Both the position numbers and the translations under genes were made by a program. The notes beneath the pieces were generated by a model, which was given only the letters and a program-made list of their open reading frames with translations, did no database searches and was not told where the DNA came from. Below are positions 49,790 through 58,389 of a stretch of 64,000 nucleotides of DNA, one piece after another (position 1 is the stretch's first letter; every line of letters begins with the position of its first letter). Source of the stretch: Albidovulum litorale (lineage in GTDB: Bacteria > Pseudomonadota > Alphaproteobacteria > Rhodobacterales > Rhodobacteraceae); assembly GCF_025751495.1 (NCBI RefSeq), contig NZ_JAOWKZ010000001.1, positions 317,920-381,919 on the forward strand, read 5' to 3'.

Positions 49790-51603
49790 TGTGCGGTATT
49801 GTGGGGGTGCTCGGCAGCCATGAGGTCGCGCCGATCCTTGTCGAGGCGCTGAAACGGCTGGAATACCGGGGCTACGATTCCGCCGGGATCGCGACCGTGA
49901 ATGGCGGCCGGCTCGACCGCCGTCGCGCGGTCGGCAAGCTTGTGAACCTCTCCGACCTTCTGGTTCACGACCCGCTCGCAGGCAAGGCCGGGATCGGCCA
50001 TACCCGCTGGGCAACCCATGGCGCGGCGACGGTCGTCAACGCCCATCCCCACCGCTCCGGCCCGGTCGCCGTCGTTCATAATGGCATCATCGAGAATTTC
50101 CGCGATCTGCGTACGGAACTTGCCGAAAAGGGACTGGCGGCAGAGACCGAAACCGACACCGAAACCGTCGCCCTTCTGACCCGCCACCATATGGATCAGG
50201 GCATGAGCCCCCGCGACGCCGCGCGCGAAACCCTGCGCCGCCTTGAAGGCGCCTTCGCGCTTCTCTTCCTCTTCGACGGCGAGGAAGACCTGATGATCGC
50301 CGCCCGCAAGGGCTCGCCCCTGGCCATCGGCCATGGCGAGGGCGAGATGTTCGTGGGCTCCGACGCCATCGCGCTCGCGCCGATGACCGACCGTATCACC
50401 TATCTGGAGGAAGGTGACTATGCCTTCGTCACCCGCGCGGGAGTGGAGATCTTCGATGCCGCCGACCGCCGCGCCAACCGGGACTTGCAGCAGATCCAAC
50501 TGGAAGCGACGCGGATCGAAAAGGCCGGCTACAAGCATTTCATGGCGAAAGAGATCGCCGAACAGCCGATAGTTCTGGCCGACGCCATCAAGCATTACTG
50601 CCGGGGCCGCCAGATCAATGTTCCCGATGAACTGGACTTTTCAACGCTCGACCGGCTGACGCTGGTGGCCTGCGGCACGGCGAACTATGCCTGCCTGACC
50701 GCCAAATACTGGTTCGAAAGCCTAGCGGGCCTGCCCTGCGAGGTCGATATCGCCTCCGAGTTCCGCTACCGCGAACCGCCCATGCCGGAAAACTCCTACG
50801 CGATCTTCGTCAGCCAGTCGGGCGAAACCGCCGACACGCTGGCCGCTTTGCGGTACGCCAAGGAGAAGGTGGCCAAGATCGTCTCCATCGTGAATGTCCC
50901 CACCTCCTCCATCGCGCGGGAAAGCGATGTCGCGCTGCCGATCCTTGCAGGCGTCGAGGTCGGCGTCGCTTCCACCAAGGCCTTCACCTGCCAGCTTTCG
51001 GTGCTCCTGCTTCTGGCACTGAAAGCGGGTCATGACCGGGGAAGGATCGACGACAAGACCCTGGCGGATCACCTGAAGACCTTCGCCACCCTGCCGGGCC
51101 TGATGAACCAGACCCTGAGCCGTGAAGCCTCGATCGCCGTGATGGCGGCTGCCGTGGCCGAGGCGCAGGATGTCCTCTTCCTCGGGCGTGGCGCGATGTT
51201 CCCGCTGGCATTGGAAGGCGCACTTAAACTGAAAGAAATCAGTTATATACACGCCGAAGGCTATGCGTCCGGGGAACTCAAGCACGGCCCCATCGCGCTG
51301 ATCGACAAGAACGTCCCCGTCGTCGTCCTCGCCCCGCGCGATGCGCTCTTCGACAAGACCGTGTCGAACATGCAGGAGGTGATGGCGCGCCACGGCAAGG
51401 TGATCCTGATCACCGATCCGAAAGGCGCAGAGGAAGCAGGCCTTGGCACCTGGAAGACGCTGACCCTGCCCGAGATCCCGGCGATCTTCGCACCGATCCT
51501 TTACGCGCTGCCCGCCCAGCTTCTGGCCTATCACGCCGCCGTCGCCAAAGGCACCGACGTGGACCAGCCGAGGAACCTCGCGAAATCCGTTACGGTGGAA
51601 TGA
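49789..51603 (+). CDS. glmS: Glutamine--fructose-6-phosphate aminotransferase
   Basis: A 604-residue enzyme. CGIVGVLGS gives the N-terminal Cys nucleophile of the glutaminase, GHTRWATHG follows, and two SIS domains (residues about 285-600; VSQSGETADTLAAL, LGRGAMFPLALEGALKLKEISY, C-terminal AKSVTVE) make the isomerase. It makes glucosamine-6-phosphate, feeding GlmU through GlmM elsewhere. No glmS ribozyme is seen, as expected outside Gram-positives. Confidence 0.97.
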   Translation: MCGIVGVLGSHEVAPILVEALKRLEYRGYDSAGIATVNGGRLDRRRAVGKLVNLSDLLVHDPLAGKAGIGHTRWATHGAATVVNAHPHRSGPVAVVHNGIIENFRDLRTELAEKGLAAETETDTETVALLTRHHMDQGMSPRDAARETLRRLEGAFALLFLFDGEEDLMIAARKGSPLAIGHGEGEMFVGSDAIALAPMTDRITYLEEGDYAFVTRAGVEIFDAADRRANRDLQQIQLEATRIEKAGYKHFMAKEIAEQPIVLADAIKHYCRGRQINVPDELDFSTLDRLTLVACGTANYACLTAKYWFESLAGLPCEVDIASEFRYREPPMPENSYAIFVSQSGETADTLAALRYAKEKVAKIVSIVNVPTSSIARESDVALPILAGVEVGVASTKAFTCQLSVLLLLALKAGHDRGRIDDKTLADHLKTFATLPGLMNQTLSREASIAVMAAAVAEAQDVLFLGRGAMFPLALEGALKLKEISYIHAEGYASGELKHGPIALIDKNVPVVVLAPRDALFDKTVSNMQEVMARHGKVILITDPKGAEEAGLGTWKTLTLPEIPAIFAPILYALPAQLLAYHAAVAKGTDVDQPRNLAKSVTVE

Positions 51604-51604
51604 C

Positions 51605-52147
51605 ATGGCAAAGAAGTTCGATCGTCTGGCGCAGTCGCATCGCACATTCATTGAAGCTCAGCATCTGTTCTTCGTGGCCACAGCCGCGCCAACCGGCCGG
51701 GTGAATACGTCACCCAAGGGCACAGACTCACTTCGGGTCATGGATTCTCGCCGCATAATCTGGCGAAACTCCACCGGCTCGGGCAATGAATCCGCCGGTC
51801 ACATCCTGCTTTCGCCGCGCATGACGCTCATGTGGTGTTCGTTCGATGAAAAGCCCCTGATCCTGCGCGCCTATGGAACGGCTACGGCGCTGCATCCGGG
51901 GGACGACGACTGGTCAGACTTGAACGCTCTCTTTCCACCGGATATCGCCGCCCGTCAGATCTTCGACCTGTCCATCGATCTCGTCCAGACCTCCTGCGGG
52001 TTTGGCGTTCCGCGCATGACCTACGAAGGCGAGCGTCCCGATGCCGACGAATGGTCTGAGAAAAAAGGGCCGCAAGACATCCGTGAGTATTGGGCCGAAA
52101 CGAACCGCCAAACGCTGGACGGCTTTCCAACTGGTATTCCGGATTGA
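51605..52147 (+). CDS. Pyridoxamine 5'-phosphate oxidase-like (split beta-barrel flavin) protein
   Basis: A 180-residue protein. FIEAQHLFFVATAAPTGRVNTSPKGTDSLRVMDSRRIIWRNSTGSGNES is the FMN-binding core of the PPOX/flavin-reductase-like family. The C-terminus (QTSCGFGVPRMTYEGERPDADEW) is typical of an uncharacterised subfamily. Not PdxH itself. It follows glmS by one base and may be cotranscribed. The substrate is unknown. Confidence 0.78.
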   Translation: MAKKFDRLAQSHRTFIEAQHLFFVATAAPTGRVNTSPKGTDSLRVMDSRRIIWRNSTGSGNESAGHILLSPRMTLMWCSFDEKPLILRAYGTATALHPGDDDWSDLNALFPPDIAARQIFDLSIDLVQTSCGFGVPRMTYEGERPDADEWSEKKGPQDIREYWAETNRQTLDGFPTGIPD

Positions 52148-52818
52148 CCTTGGCCGATGCCATCACTGCGCTGCGAGCCGGAGCTGAACCCGGCAGGGCC
52201 GAAGGCATGGCCGCCTATCACAAGCAGAAACGCGAGGTTCTGGGCATTCCGAACCCTTACCTCAACGATCTGGCGAAGGAGTGGCGCCAAAGTCTGACCG
52301 TTCCCGAGCGTGTGGCACTCGCCCAGCAGCTCTGGCAAACCGATATCTTCGAAGCCCGCATTATCGCGGCGAAGACCCTGACACAGGCCCGGATCAAGCA
52401 GGATGAGCCCGTGTGGCGCCTCATCGCCTCATGGGTTCCGGAGTTCGACAGCTGGGCCATCGCAGACCATGCCTGCGATGCAGGGCAGCGCCGCCTTGTC
52501 GCCGAACCTGCCCGAATTGACGAGGTCGAAGTCTGGACCCGGTCGGACCACATGTGGACCCGTCGCGCCGCCTTGGTCATCACCCTGCCCTGGACAAAGC
52601 AGAACCACCCGACCGAACATGACCTCGCGATCCGCGACCGCGTCCTCGGCTGGGCCGCATCTTACGCAGACGACCGCGACTGGTTCATCCAAAAGGCCAT
52701 CGCCTGGTGGCTGCGCGACCTGTCGAAACACGACCCCGACCGTTCACGCGCCTTCCTCGCCGAGCACGGCTTCCGTCTGAAAGCCTTTGCGCGCAAGGAA
52801 GCTGGGAAGTACCTCTGA
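52144..52818 (+). CDS. AlkD-like DNA alkylation repair protein (TTG start)
   Basis: A 224-residue HEAT-like helical protein. GMAAYHKQKREVLGIPNPYLNDLAKEWR, FEARIIAAKTLTQARI, WVPEFDSWAIADHACD, and SDHMWTRRAALVITLP fit the DNA_alkylation/AlkD family, which excises 3-methyl- and 7-methylpurines without base flipping. The best start is a TTG at 52144 overlapping the previous stop (TTGA), giving MTLADAITALRAGAEPG, the usual AlkD N-terminus; no ATG fits. Confidence 0.82.
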   Translation: MTLADAITALRAGAEPGRAEGMAAYHKQKREVLGIPNPYLNDLAKEWRQSLTVPERVALAQQLWQTDIFEARIIAAKTLTQARIKQDEPVWRLIASWVPEFDSWAIADHACDAGQRRLVAEPARIDEVEVWTRSDHMWTRRAALVITLPWTKQNHPTEHDLAIRDRVLGWAASYADDRDWFIQKAIAWWLRDLSKHDPDRSRAFLAEHGFRLKAFARKEAGKYL

Positions 52819-52843
52819 TCCGCGTGCGCCCTGACCCTACCTA

Positions 52844-54460
52844 TTACGCATCGCGCAACTCCCGCCGCATGATCTTGCCCGTCGCGGTCATCGGCAGGCT
52901 TTCACGCCGTTCCACCCAACGGGGTGCAACATGCGGGCTGACCCGGTCCTTTACCCGCTGGATCAGCGCGGCTTCCAGACCTTCCCAGTCCGCACGCTCG
53001 CGCAGAACGACGAAGGCCTTCACGACCTCGCCCCGCACCGCATCCGGCACCCCCACACAGGCGGCCATCACAACGTCCGGATGGCCGGTCAGGCAGTTCT
53101 CGATCTCGGACGGGCCAATCCTGTACCCGGCCGATGAGATGATGTCGTCATCCCGCGCCACATAGGTGAAATAGCCCTCTTCGTCGCGGATGCCGAGGTC
53201 GCCGGTCCTGAGCCATTCGCCCGTAAACTTCGCCGCCGTCGCCTCGGGTTTTCCCATATATTCCAGAAACATGACCGGATTTCCGCGCCGGATCGCGATC
53301 TCTCCGATCTCGCCATCCGCGACCGCCCGTCCCTCGGCGTCGAGCACCGCGACCTCCGCCCCCGGCACCGCCCGGCCCATCGTCCCGGGTCGAGTCGGGA
53401 AGAGCCCCTCGGCGGAACAGACAACGAGATTGCATTCGGTTTGTCCGTAAATCTCATTGATTGGCGCATTCAACGCCGACCGCCCCCACTCCAGCATTTC
53501 CGCCCCGAGGCTCTCGCCGCCCGACGACACCGCCCGCACGCATAGTCCACCGGGCACAGACGCGCCCCGCATCAGTTTCAGCGCCGTTGGAGGCAGGAAA
53601 AGGTTCGTAACCCGATGATGCCGCATGATCCCGAAGGCCTCATCCGGATCGAACTTGCGCATCCGCCTGCTGATCAGGGGCACACCGTAATACAGGCAGG
53701 GCATTGCCATATCCATCAGCCCGCCGATCCAGGCCCAGTCGGCAGGCGTCCAGCCAACCGCTCCGGGCTTCGGGAAAAAGCCCTGACTGAGTTCGATATT
53801 GGGCAGATGGCCAAGAAGGAAGCGATGGGCATGCACCACGCCCTTCGGCGCGCCGGTGGTGCCCGAGGTGTAGATCAGCACCGCCGGTTCGTCTGCACCA
53901 ACGGGGACAGGCGCAAGCCGGTCGGAAGCGCGTTCGATCTCCCCCCAGAAGTCGCGTTCCGCCGAAGGTTCAATGCAATAGATATCCCGCAGATCCGCCA
54001 GCCCACCCCGGATTTCGCCCAGCTTTTCAAGGCTCGCGCCGTTCGTCACCACCACACGCGCCCGGGCGTCGGCCAATCGGTAGGCCAGCGCATCCAACCC
54101 GAAAAGCGTGAAGAGCGGCAGCACAATCGCGCCAAGTTTCATCGCTGCGAAATGCGTGATCAGCACCTCTGGCCCTTGCGGCAAGAGCACCGCGACCGTA
54201 TCGCCACGTCTCAGCCCCCTTGCCGCAAAGGCATTGGCCAGCCTGTTCGACGCCGCCGCCAGTTCGCCGTATCGCCAATGCCGGAGAGAGCCGTCCGCTG
54301 ACAGGTCAATCAGCGCCAGCCGGTCGGGCTCCGTCCGTGCCCAACTGTCGCAACAGGCCTCGGAAATGGAGAAATCCGTCGGGATGCGCCAGCAAAACCC
54401 GGCGCGAAGTGCATCATAACTCTGCCCGGCCTCGAGAAGGGCACGCTTCACGGGCGACAT
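52844..54460 (-). CDS. Acyl-CoA synthetase (AMP-forming, medium-chain type)
   Basis: A 538-residue adenylate-forming enzyme. VLIYTSGTTGAPKGVVHAH (P-loop), AVGWTPADWAWIGGLMDM, NEIYGQTECNLVV, EWLRTGDLGIRDEEGYFTY and the C-terminal Lys in LPMTATGKIMRRELRD are intact. The length and motif GWTPADWAW indicate a medium-chain/acetyl-type MACS family protein. Start 54460; a longer in-frame start (54586) overlaps moaA and has no similarity. Divergent from moaA by 112 bases. Confidence 0.88.
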   Translation of the reverse strand: MSPVKRALLEAGQSYDALRAGFCWRIPTDFSISEACCDSWARTEPDRLALIDLSADGSLRHWRYGELAAASNRLANAFAARGLRRGDTVAVLLPQGPEVLITHFAAMKLGAIVLPLFTLFGLDALAYRLADARARVVVTNGASLEKLGEIRGGLADLRDIYCIEPSAERDFWGEIERASDRLAPVPVGADEPAVLIYTSGTTGAPKGVVHAHRFLLGHLPNIELSQGFFPKPGAVGWTPADWAWIGGLMDMAMPCLYYGVPLISRRMRKFDPDEAFGIMRHHRVTNLFLPPTALKLMRGASVPGGLCVRAVSSGGESLGAEMLEWGRSALNAPINEIYGQTECNLVVCSAEGLFPTRPGTMGRAVPGAEVAVLDAEGRAVADGEIGEIAIRRGNPVMFLEYMGKPEATAAKFTGEWLRTGDLGIRDEEGYFTYVARDDDIISSAGYRIGPSEIENCLTGHPDVVMAACVGVPDAVRGEVVKAFVVLRERADWEGLEAALIQRVKDRVSPHVAPRWVERRESLPMTATGKIMRRELRDA

Positions 54461-54572
54461 CCAACGGGTGTGGCAGCGGTGGTCATGCCTGTGACGATAG
54501 TCCCACGCCTCCCTCCGTTCAATCTCATGCTTTCCCCTTGCCGCGCCCCGATCGCAGGCATAGTTTTGACGA

Positions 54573-55574
54573 ATGACCAAGCTCATCGACCCCTTTGCCC
54601 GGCCGATCTCCTATCTGCGCGTCTCGGTGACGGATCGCTGTGATTTCCGCTGCACCTATTGCATGGCCGAACACATGCAGTTCCTGCCGAAAAAGGATCT
54701 GCTGACGCTGGAGGAACTGGACCGGCTCTGCTCCACCTTTATCCGGCTCGGCGTCGAAAAGCTGCGCATCACCGGGGGGGAGCCCCTTGTGCGGCGCGAT
54801 ATCATGACCTTCTTCAAGACCATCGCACGGCATCTGGACACGGGCGCGCTGAAGGAGCTGACGCTGACGACCAACGGCTCGCAACTGGCGCGGTTCGCGG
54901 CCGAGCTGGCGGCGATCGGCATCCGCCGGGTCAACGTGTCGCTCGACACGCTGGACGCAGCGAAGTTTCAGGCGATCACCCGTTGGGGACGCCTGCCTCA
55001 GGTTCTGGAAGGCATTGAAGCTGCACAGAAATCCGGGCTCAGGGTGAAAATCAATACCGTCGCCTTGAAGGGCTTCAATGAGGAAGAACTGTTCCCGCTT
55101 CTCGACTGGTGCGCCAGTGAAGGCCACGATCTGACTTTCATCGAGGTCATGCCCATGGGTGAGATGGGCGAAGAGATGCGGCTCGATCAATACTGGCCGC
55201 TGAAGGACCTGCGCGCGCGGCTGGCAGAGCGCTTCACACTGACCGATCTGGCCGAGCGCAGCGGCGGCCCCGCGCGCTATGTGCGGATCGAGGAGACCGG
55301 GCAGAAGGTGGGCTTCATCACGCCGCTGACCCATAATTTCTGCGAAAGCTGCAATCGGGTCCGGGTGACCTGTACGGGCGAGTTGTTCATGTGCCTCGGG
55401 CAGGAGGACAATGCCGACCTGCGGGCGCCCCTGCGCGCGTCGTCTGAGGATGACCTTCTGGAACAGGCGATCCGCGCGGCAATATCGCGCAAGCCCAAGG
55501 GGCACGATTTCGACTATTCGCGCCAGTCGGTCAAAGGCCAGATGTCCCGCCACATGAGCCATACCGGCGGCTGA
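54573..55574 (+). CDS. moaA: GTP 3',8-cyclase (molybdenum cofactor biosynthesis protein A)
   Basis: A 333-residue radical SAM enzyme, first step of molybdopterin synthesis. CDFRCTYC binds the SAM [4Fe-4S] cluster, and [19 protein letters not shown] the second C-x2-C-x13-C cluster. The C-terminus ends Gly-Gly, essential for MoaA. No other moa genes are adjacent. A gene-end element with the AAATAC motif and hairpin follows. Confidence 0.96.
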   Translation: MTKLIDPFARPISYLRVSVTDRCDFRCTYCMAEHMQFLPKKDLLTLEELDRLCSTFIRLGVEKLRITGGEPLVRRDIMTFFKTIARHLDTGALKELTLTTNGSQLARFAAELAAIGIRRVNVSLDTLDAAKFQAITRWGRLPQVLEGIEAAQKSGLRVKINTVALKGFNEEELFPLLDWCASEGHDLTFIEVMPMGEMGEEMRLDQYWPLKDLRARLAERFTLTDLAERSGGPARYVRIEETGQKVGFITPLTHNFCESCNRVRVTCTGELFMCLGQEDNADLRAPLRASSEDDLLEQAIRAAISRKPKGHDFDYSRQSVKGQMSRHMSHTGG

Positions 55575-55575
55575 C

Positions 55576-55610
55576 AAATACCCCAAGATGTTGTCGCTAA
55601 CAACACATCT
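55576..55610 (+). repeat. Gene-end element: AAATAC motif plus hairpin, copy 2
   Basis: Directly after the moaA stop: AAATACCCC, then AGATGTTGT-CGCTA-ACAACACATCT, a stem with one bulge at 55586-55610. Same arrangement as downstream of the SDR and purL genes. Confidence 0.45.
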
Positions 55611-55720
55611 GGCCGAAATTCTCGACACGACCACGAGATATGGTTGATCCCGGAAGGGACTTCCTTTATTGATGCGCGCACAGGTGCATAGACGCGGTAA
55701 TGCATCAGCTTGACGCTGAC

Positions 55721-55751
55721 GGGGCTCGGTTGCGGAACGCAGTCGGGCCCC
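55721..55751 (+). ncRNA. Strand-specific 14-bp hairpin, possible small RNA or leader element
   Basis: GGGGCTCGGTTGCG, loop GAA, CGCAGTCGGGCCCC pairs over all 14 positions as plus-strand RNA, using three G-U pairs. On the minus strand those become A-C mismatches, so the fold favours a plus-strand transcript. No T-run follows, so it is not a simple terminator. The family is not recognised. Confidence 0.4.
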
Positions 55752-56152
55752 GGTTCGTTATGGCTACCATTTTAAGGTTAAGAATCAGAGAAGGCGCCAG
55801 GTGCTCAGACGCGGTCTTCGCATCGTGCCTTGCGACACAGCCTGACGCCTTCCTGAGCCGGGCCCGCCTTGCGGCATTCCCGGTTCACGGGCTGAACATC
55901 CGAAGACATCCCGCCCTCGCTCAGAACCCAAGCCACCGAGGGTAACCCCTTCAAATCCGGAGATCTTCCAGAGCCCTCCCGGCGTTCCGCTACCCGTCCA
56001 ATCAGCACCCGGACACATGTTCCGTTTCCCGATCGTCTTGGCCGCGGAGGCCTTTGCGTACCGCTCCGGTCCGAAGACCCTTGCGATGGATTGAGGTTGG
56101 CCCGGCGACCCCGAGTCGCGCAATGAAAAAATCGCCGCTCAGCCAAATTTCT

Positions 56153-56196
56153 TGGGGATAAACCACTGATTTTCCTTGTGGATTTCCTGTGGACAA
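56153..56196. other. Cluster of three DnaA-box-like 9-mers
   Basis: TGGGGATAA (56153), TGTGGATTT (56177) and TGTGGACAA (56188), all in the same orientation, each one or two bases from TGTGGATAA; the last two are 11 bases apart. They lie in the AT-richer end of the gene-free stretch. Confidence 0.35.
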
Positions 56197-56373
56197 GTCG
56201 GAAAATGCTATGCGTTCGGCTGGGTTGGCTTTGGAAAATCGCGGCGTTTTGGCGCGAAAATATCCGTCTGCAAAGCGTCGGCAAAACGTATGGCATGCGT
56301 CGGGCTGCCCGCCCGACGGGTCCGGTTGCCATGGGAGCCGAGCCGGGGCGGGTCACCCCCGCCCCGCCAAACG

Positions 56374-56727
56374 TCAGATGAGGATGGCCAGCACCTCGGC
56401 CAGACCGATGAGGCCCAGAAGACCCGCCGAGATGTTCTTCAGCATCGGGATGTTCCGGGCGGCGAGGCCCTTGCCATAATGCGTCGCCTTCATCTCGTCA
56501 TCCATGTCGTCGCGCAGCGCGATGAGATCGTCCAGCGACGTGCCCCCCGCCAGCACCCCGTACGCCGTCGTCGCGATCACCAGCATCAGAAGCGGCGCGG
56601 AATAGCCGTCGGGCCCCAGATGGATGAGCGCGGCTAGCCCCGCGAAAGTGAAGATCGTGGTGCGCATGATCCCGAAATAATGGGTCGAGCGCTCCATCGA
56701 GAGATAGTTGCGTTGGTCTGGTGTCAT
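56374..56727 (-). CDS. Predicted two- to three-span membrane protein
   Basis: A 117-residue protein: MERSTHYFGIMRTTIFTFAGLAALIHLG, then APLLMLVIATTAYGVLAGGTSLDDLIALRDDMDDEM, and a C-terminal segment (ISAGLLGLIGLAEVLAILI). I do not recognise the family. The acidic loop between the spans is its clearest feature. It is downstream of and in the same direction as the GYD gene, 93 bases apart, and may share its transcript. Confidence 0.7.
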   Translation of the reverse strand: MTPDQRNYLSMERSTHYFGIMRTTIFTFAGLAALIHLGPDGYSAPLLMLVIATTAYGVLAGGTSLDDLIALRDDMDDEMKATHYGKGLAARNIPMLKNISAGLLGLIGLAEVLAILI

Positions 56728-56820
56728 GTCCTGTCCCTTCCTGTTCTGAATGCCGGCACCGGGCGCGCATCGCGGTGCCGGATCGGGGCGCGGATCATCT
56801 GCGCCCTTCCTGCCCGCGTG

Positions 56821-57150
56821 TCAGTTCGGTGCGCTGAACTTCGCGGCGATGGCGCCCGCCTTCTTCTGCGCGTCCATGAACTCCGCCGAGGTGAAGCACT
56901 GCACGGTCTTGAGGTTGGAAACCGCACCCGACGCGCCGACAGCCATCAGGGCCGCGAGCATCGAGGTCAGGTCGTTGGTGGTGACACGGGCGATGAAATC
57001 CGTGTCGCCGGTGGTGACGAAGAAGCTTTCGAGCTTGCCCCCGGCGGTGGCGATCATCGCGCCCACGGCCTTTTCCCGGTCGCTCGGGTTGGCGATCATG
57101 CCCTTCATCGCGGCCTGGGTGTAATTACCGGTGATGATATACTGTGCCAT
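56821..57150 (-). CDS. GYD-domain protein
   Basis: A 109-residue protein of the GYD/ferredoxin-like fold: MAQYIITGNYTQAAMKGMIANPSDREKAVGAMIATAGGKLESFFVTTGDTDFIARVTTNDLTSM matches the family (the last block holds the GDxD motif). Function unknown; small stress-related binding proteins have been suggested. Start at 57150 gives seven bases after GGAGG; an ATG six bases upstream leaves none. Confidence 0.78.
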   Translation of the reverse strand: MAQYIITGNYTQAAMKGMIANPSDREKAVGAMIATAGGKLESFFVTTGDTDFIARVTTNDLTSMLAALMAVGASGAVSNLKTVQCFTSAEFMDAQKKAGAIAAKFSAPN

Positions 57151-57292
57151 TGTCATCCCTCCCGGGCAGGCACACTTTCCCCGGCCCGCGGGGATGCGGG
57201 CCGATCCGAAGGAACCCACCCGGGCCGGAGCATAACACGAAACCGTGAGCGAGTCCGGGGGATGTTTACGTAAAGGTCAGGCCCGGATGTAG

Positions 57293-57362
57293 GGCGGGTT
57301 TCAACCCGCCATTCCGGGGAATGTTGCGTGCGGCCAAGGCAAGTGCCGGGGTGAACCCCGGC
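57293..57362. repeat. Two REP-like GGGTnnnACCC palindromes
   Basis: GGCGGGTT-TC-AACCCGCC (57293-57310) and GCCGGGGT-GA-ACCCCGGC (57345-57362): perfect 8-bp stems with 2-base loops. A third, related palindrome GCGGGGT-GA-ACCCCGC sits at 57584-57599. The shared core suggests a small dispersed REP-type family. Confidence 0.6.
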
Positions 57363-57406
57363 CTACCACGTGTCCGTACGTTCGGGCGCCCGAGGACCGG
57401 TCAGGG

Positions 57407-57425
57407 GACGTGCCAGTGGCACGTC
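57407..57425. repeat. Perfect 9-bp palindrome GACGTGCCA-G-TGGCACGTC
   Basis: A 19-base palindrome with one unpaired base; flanking GGACCGG and CCGGTCC copies (57394-57434) extend the symmetry. Could be a cruciform or protein site. Confidence 0.5.
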
Positions 57426-57492
57426 ACCCGGTCCGATTGGCCGGAGGCGCAAGCCGCAGGCCAAGGGGGGTGCGGCCGGGACCGAGGGTCGT

Positions 57493-57554
57493 AAATCGGG
57501 GCGCGCCTGCCTGGGTAGCCAGGCGCGGCCCGATTTGTCGCGGGACAAATCGGG
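57493..57554. repeat. Overlapping, mutually exclusive hairpins
   Basis: The octamer CCCGATTT (57529-57536) can pair either with the upstream AAATCGGG (57493-57500), as part of a long stem including GCGCCTG/CAGGCGC, or with the downstream GACAAATCGGG (57544-57554) as an 11-bp stem. Only one can form at a time, an arrangement like an attenuator or RNA switch, though no gene follows closely in either direction. Confidence 0.5.
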
Positions 57555-57583
57555 CGGGGACGAGACGCGAAATTCGGGAGGAA

Positions 57584-57599
57584 GCGGGGTGAACCCCGC
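57584..57599. repeat. Third REP-like palindrome
   Basis: GCGGGGT-GA-ACCCCGC, a 7-bp stem with the same GA loop as the one at 57345-57362. Confidence 0.5.
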
Positions 57600-57676
57600 G
57601 CTACAGCGCGCTAATGCGCAAAACCACGCCCCGTATGTTTCTCGGCTCCAAATTTGTCGTACCGGTTCATAGAGAA

Positions 57677-58051
57677 TCAAAGGCGGTATTTTTCTGCGAT
57701 TCTCTGCACGGCTTTTACACAACCGTCAGAGACCGACCGTGTATCACCGCCCAACTCTTCCCACCTTTGCTTCAAATTCTCAAGGATCGACTCGTAACCT
57801 CTTCGCCATCCGGGTTCGAGATGCGTATCGCCATCCGCAAAAGCCATCAAAGTCGCTGAAGTTACCACAAACTCACGCTCCTCCGGCGTACAATTGGTTT
57901 TGGTGTCCGCATCTTCAAATGCCGTATGTAATCTTTCAACAATCGGGCGCATTTTTGCGGGATATGCGCGGTAGGAATTCCCGGTGCTTTGGTCGTTGAC
58001 GCAGCCGGAGGACAGTAATGAAGCGATTCCAAGTACTGCAAAATATCGCAT
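57677..58051 (-). CDS. Predicted lipoprotein, low-GC pocket
   Basis: A 124-residue protein with signal MRYFAVLGIASLLSSGC, lipobox LSSGC with Cys17. Mature part is helical and charged (PAKMRPIVERLHTAFEDADTKTNC; GWRRGYESILENLKQRWEEL) with two more Cys, which could form a disulfide. Family not recognised. The start at 58051 is chosen for a GGGG run 7-10 bases upstream; 58063 is an alternative. The base composition is AT-richer than its surroundings. Head-to-head with the next gene. Confidence 0.65.
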   Translation of the reverse strand: MRYFAVLGIASLLSSGCVNDQSTGNSYRAYPAKMRPIVERLHTAFEDADTKTNCTPEEREFVVTSATLMAFADGDTHLEPGWRRGYESILENLKQRWEELGGDTRSVSDGCVKAVQRIAEKYRL

Positions 58052-58188
58052 CCGAAACCCCATATGATCCGTACAACTGAATGCTAACTCTAAGTTATAA
58101 AATTTGTTTTCATTTTGACTCGTATCAATGAAAGCGAATTGGTTAGCTTTTACATTTTCATACGAACGAAAAATTTAGGGTGGGGAAA

Positions 58189-58389
58189 ATGCATGTGAAA
58201 ACACCGATGATCGTAGGCATCTTGCTTCAATTCGGAATCTCTGGATGCGTGCAATCTGACACTTCCGTCACGGAAACCACTAGCGTTACAGCAGCGGGAG
58301 CTGCCGTAGAAGAATGTGAGGATGCCGGAAAACGTGCTAAAGTTGTAATCTATCCCCAAAGTAACAGCGCTACCGTAACTTGCGAGTAG
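58189..58389 (+). CDS. Very small predicted lipoprotein, low-GC pocket
   Basis: A 66-residue protein: MHVKTPMIVGILLQFGISGC is a signal with lipobox ISGC (Cys20), then QSDTSVTETTSVTAAGAAVEECEDAGKRAKVVIYPQSNSATVTCE. Thr/Ala/Val-rich mature part with two further Cys. ATG 58189 is preceded by GGGTGGGGA. No family known to me. AT-rich like its divergent neighbour 137 bases away. Small secreted or periplasmic proteins of this kind are often missed. Confidence 0.6.
   Translation: MHVKTPMIVGILLQFGISGCVQSDTSVTETTSVTAAGAAVEECEDAGKRAKVVIYPQSNSATVTCE

Larger units (their letters stand above)
55611..56373. other. Gene-free stretch after moaA, candidate structured RNA region
   Basis: About 0.76 kb without a credible gene: frames here are Arg-rich, lack ribosome-binding sites and have no motif. 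It does hold structure: a possible promoter TTGATC-17-TATTGA (55644-55672, plus strand); hairpins GGAAG-GGA-CTTCC (55651-55663) and 55721-55751; nested stems CCGGG/CCCGG with CCGC-CTT-GCGG inside near 55859-55885; and DnaA-box-like 9-mers at 56153-56196. No rnpB, tmRNA or SRP signature was found. Confidence 0.45.
57163..57676. other. Gene-free stretch with inverted-repeat cluster
   Basis: About 500 bases with no credible gene between the GYD gene and the lipoprotein gene. It contains six inverted repeats (listed separately) and the rare palindrome TTTACGTAAA at 57265-57274. Plus-strand frames are Gly/Arg-rich and lack start signals. Confidence 0.5.

Noticed and set aside
55805-56356. 183-codon minus-strand open frame after moaA
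   Set aside because: Basic, low-similarity composition, no ribosome-binding site, and the region holds RNA-like structure.
55611-56373. rnpB, tmRNA or 4.5S RNA
   Set aside because: None of the conserved blocks (GAGGAAAGTCC, tag reading frame, GGAAGCAGC) is present.
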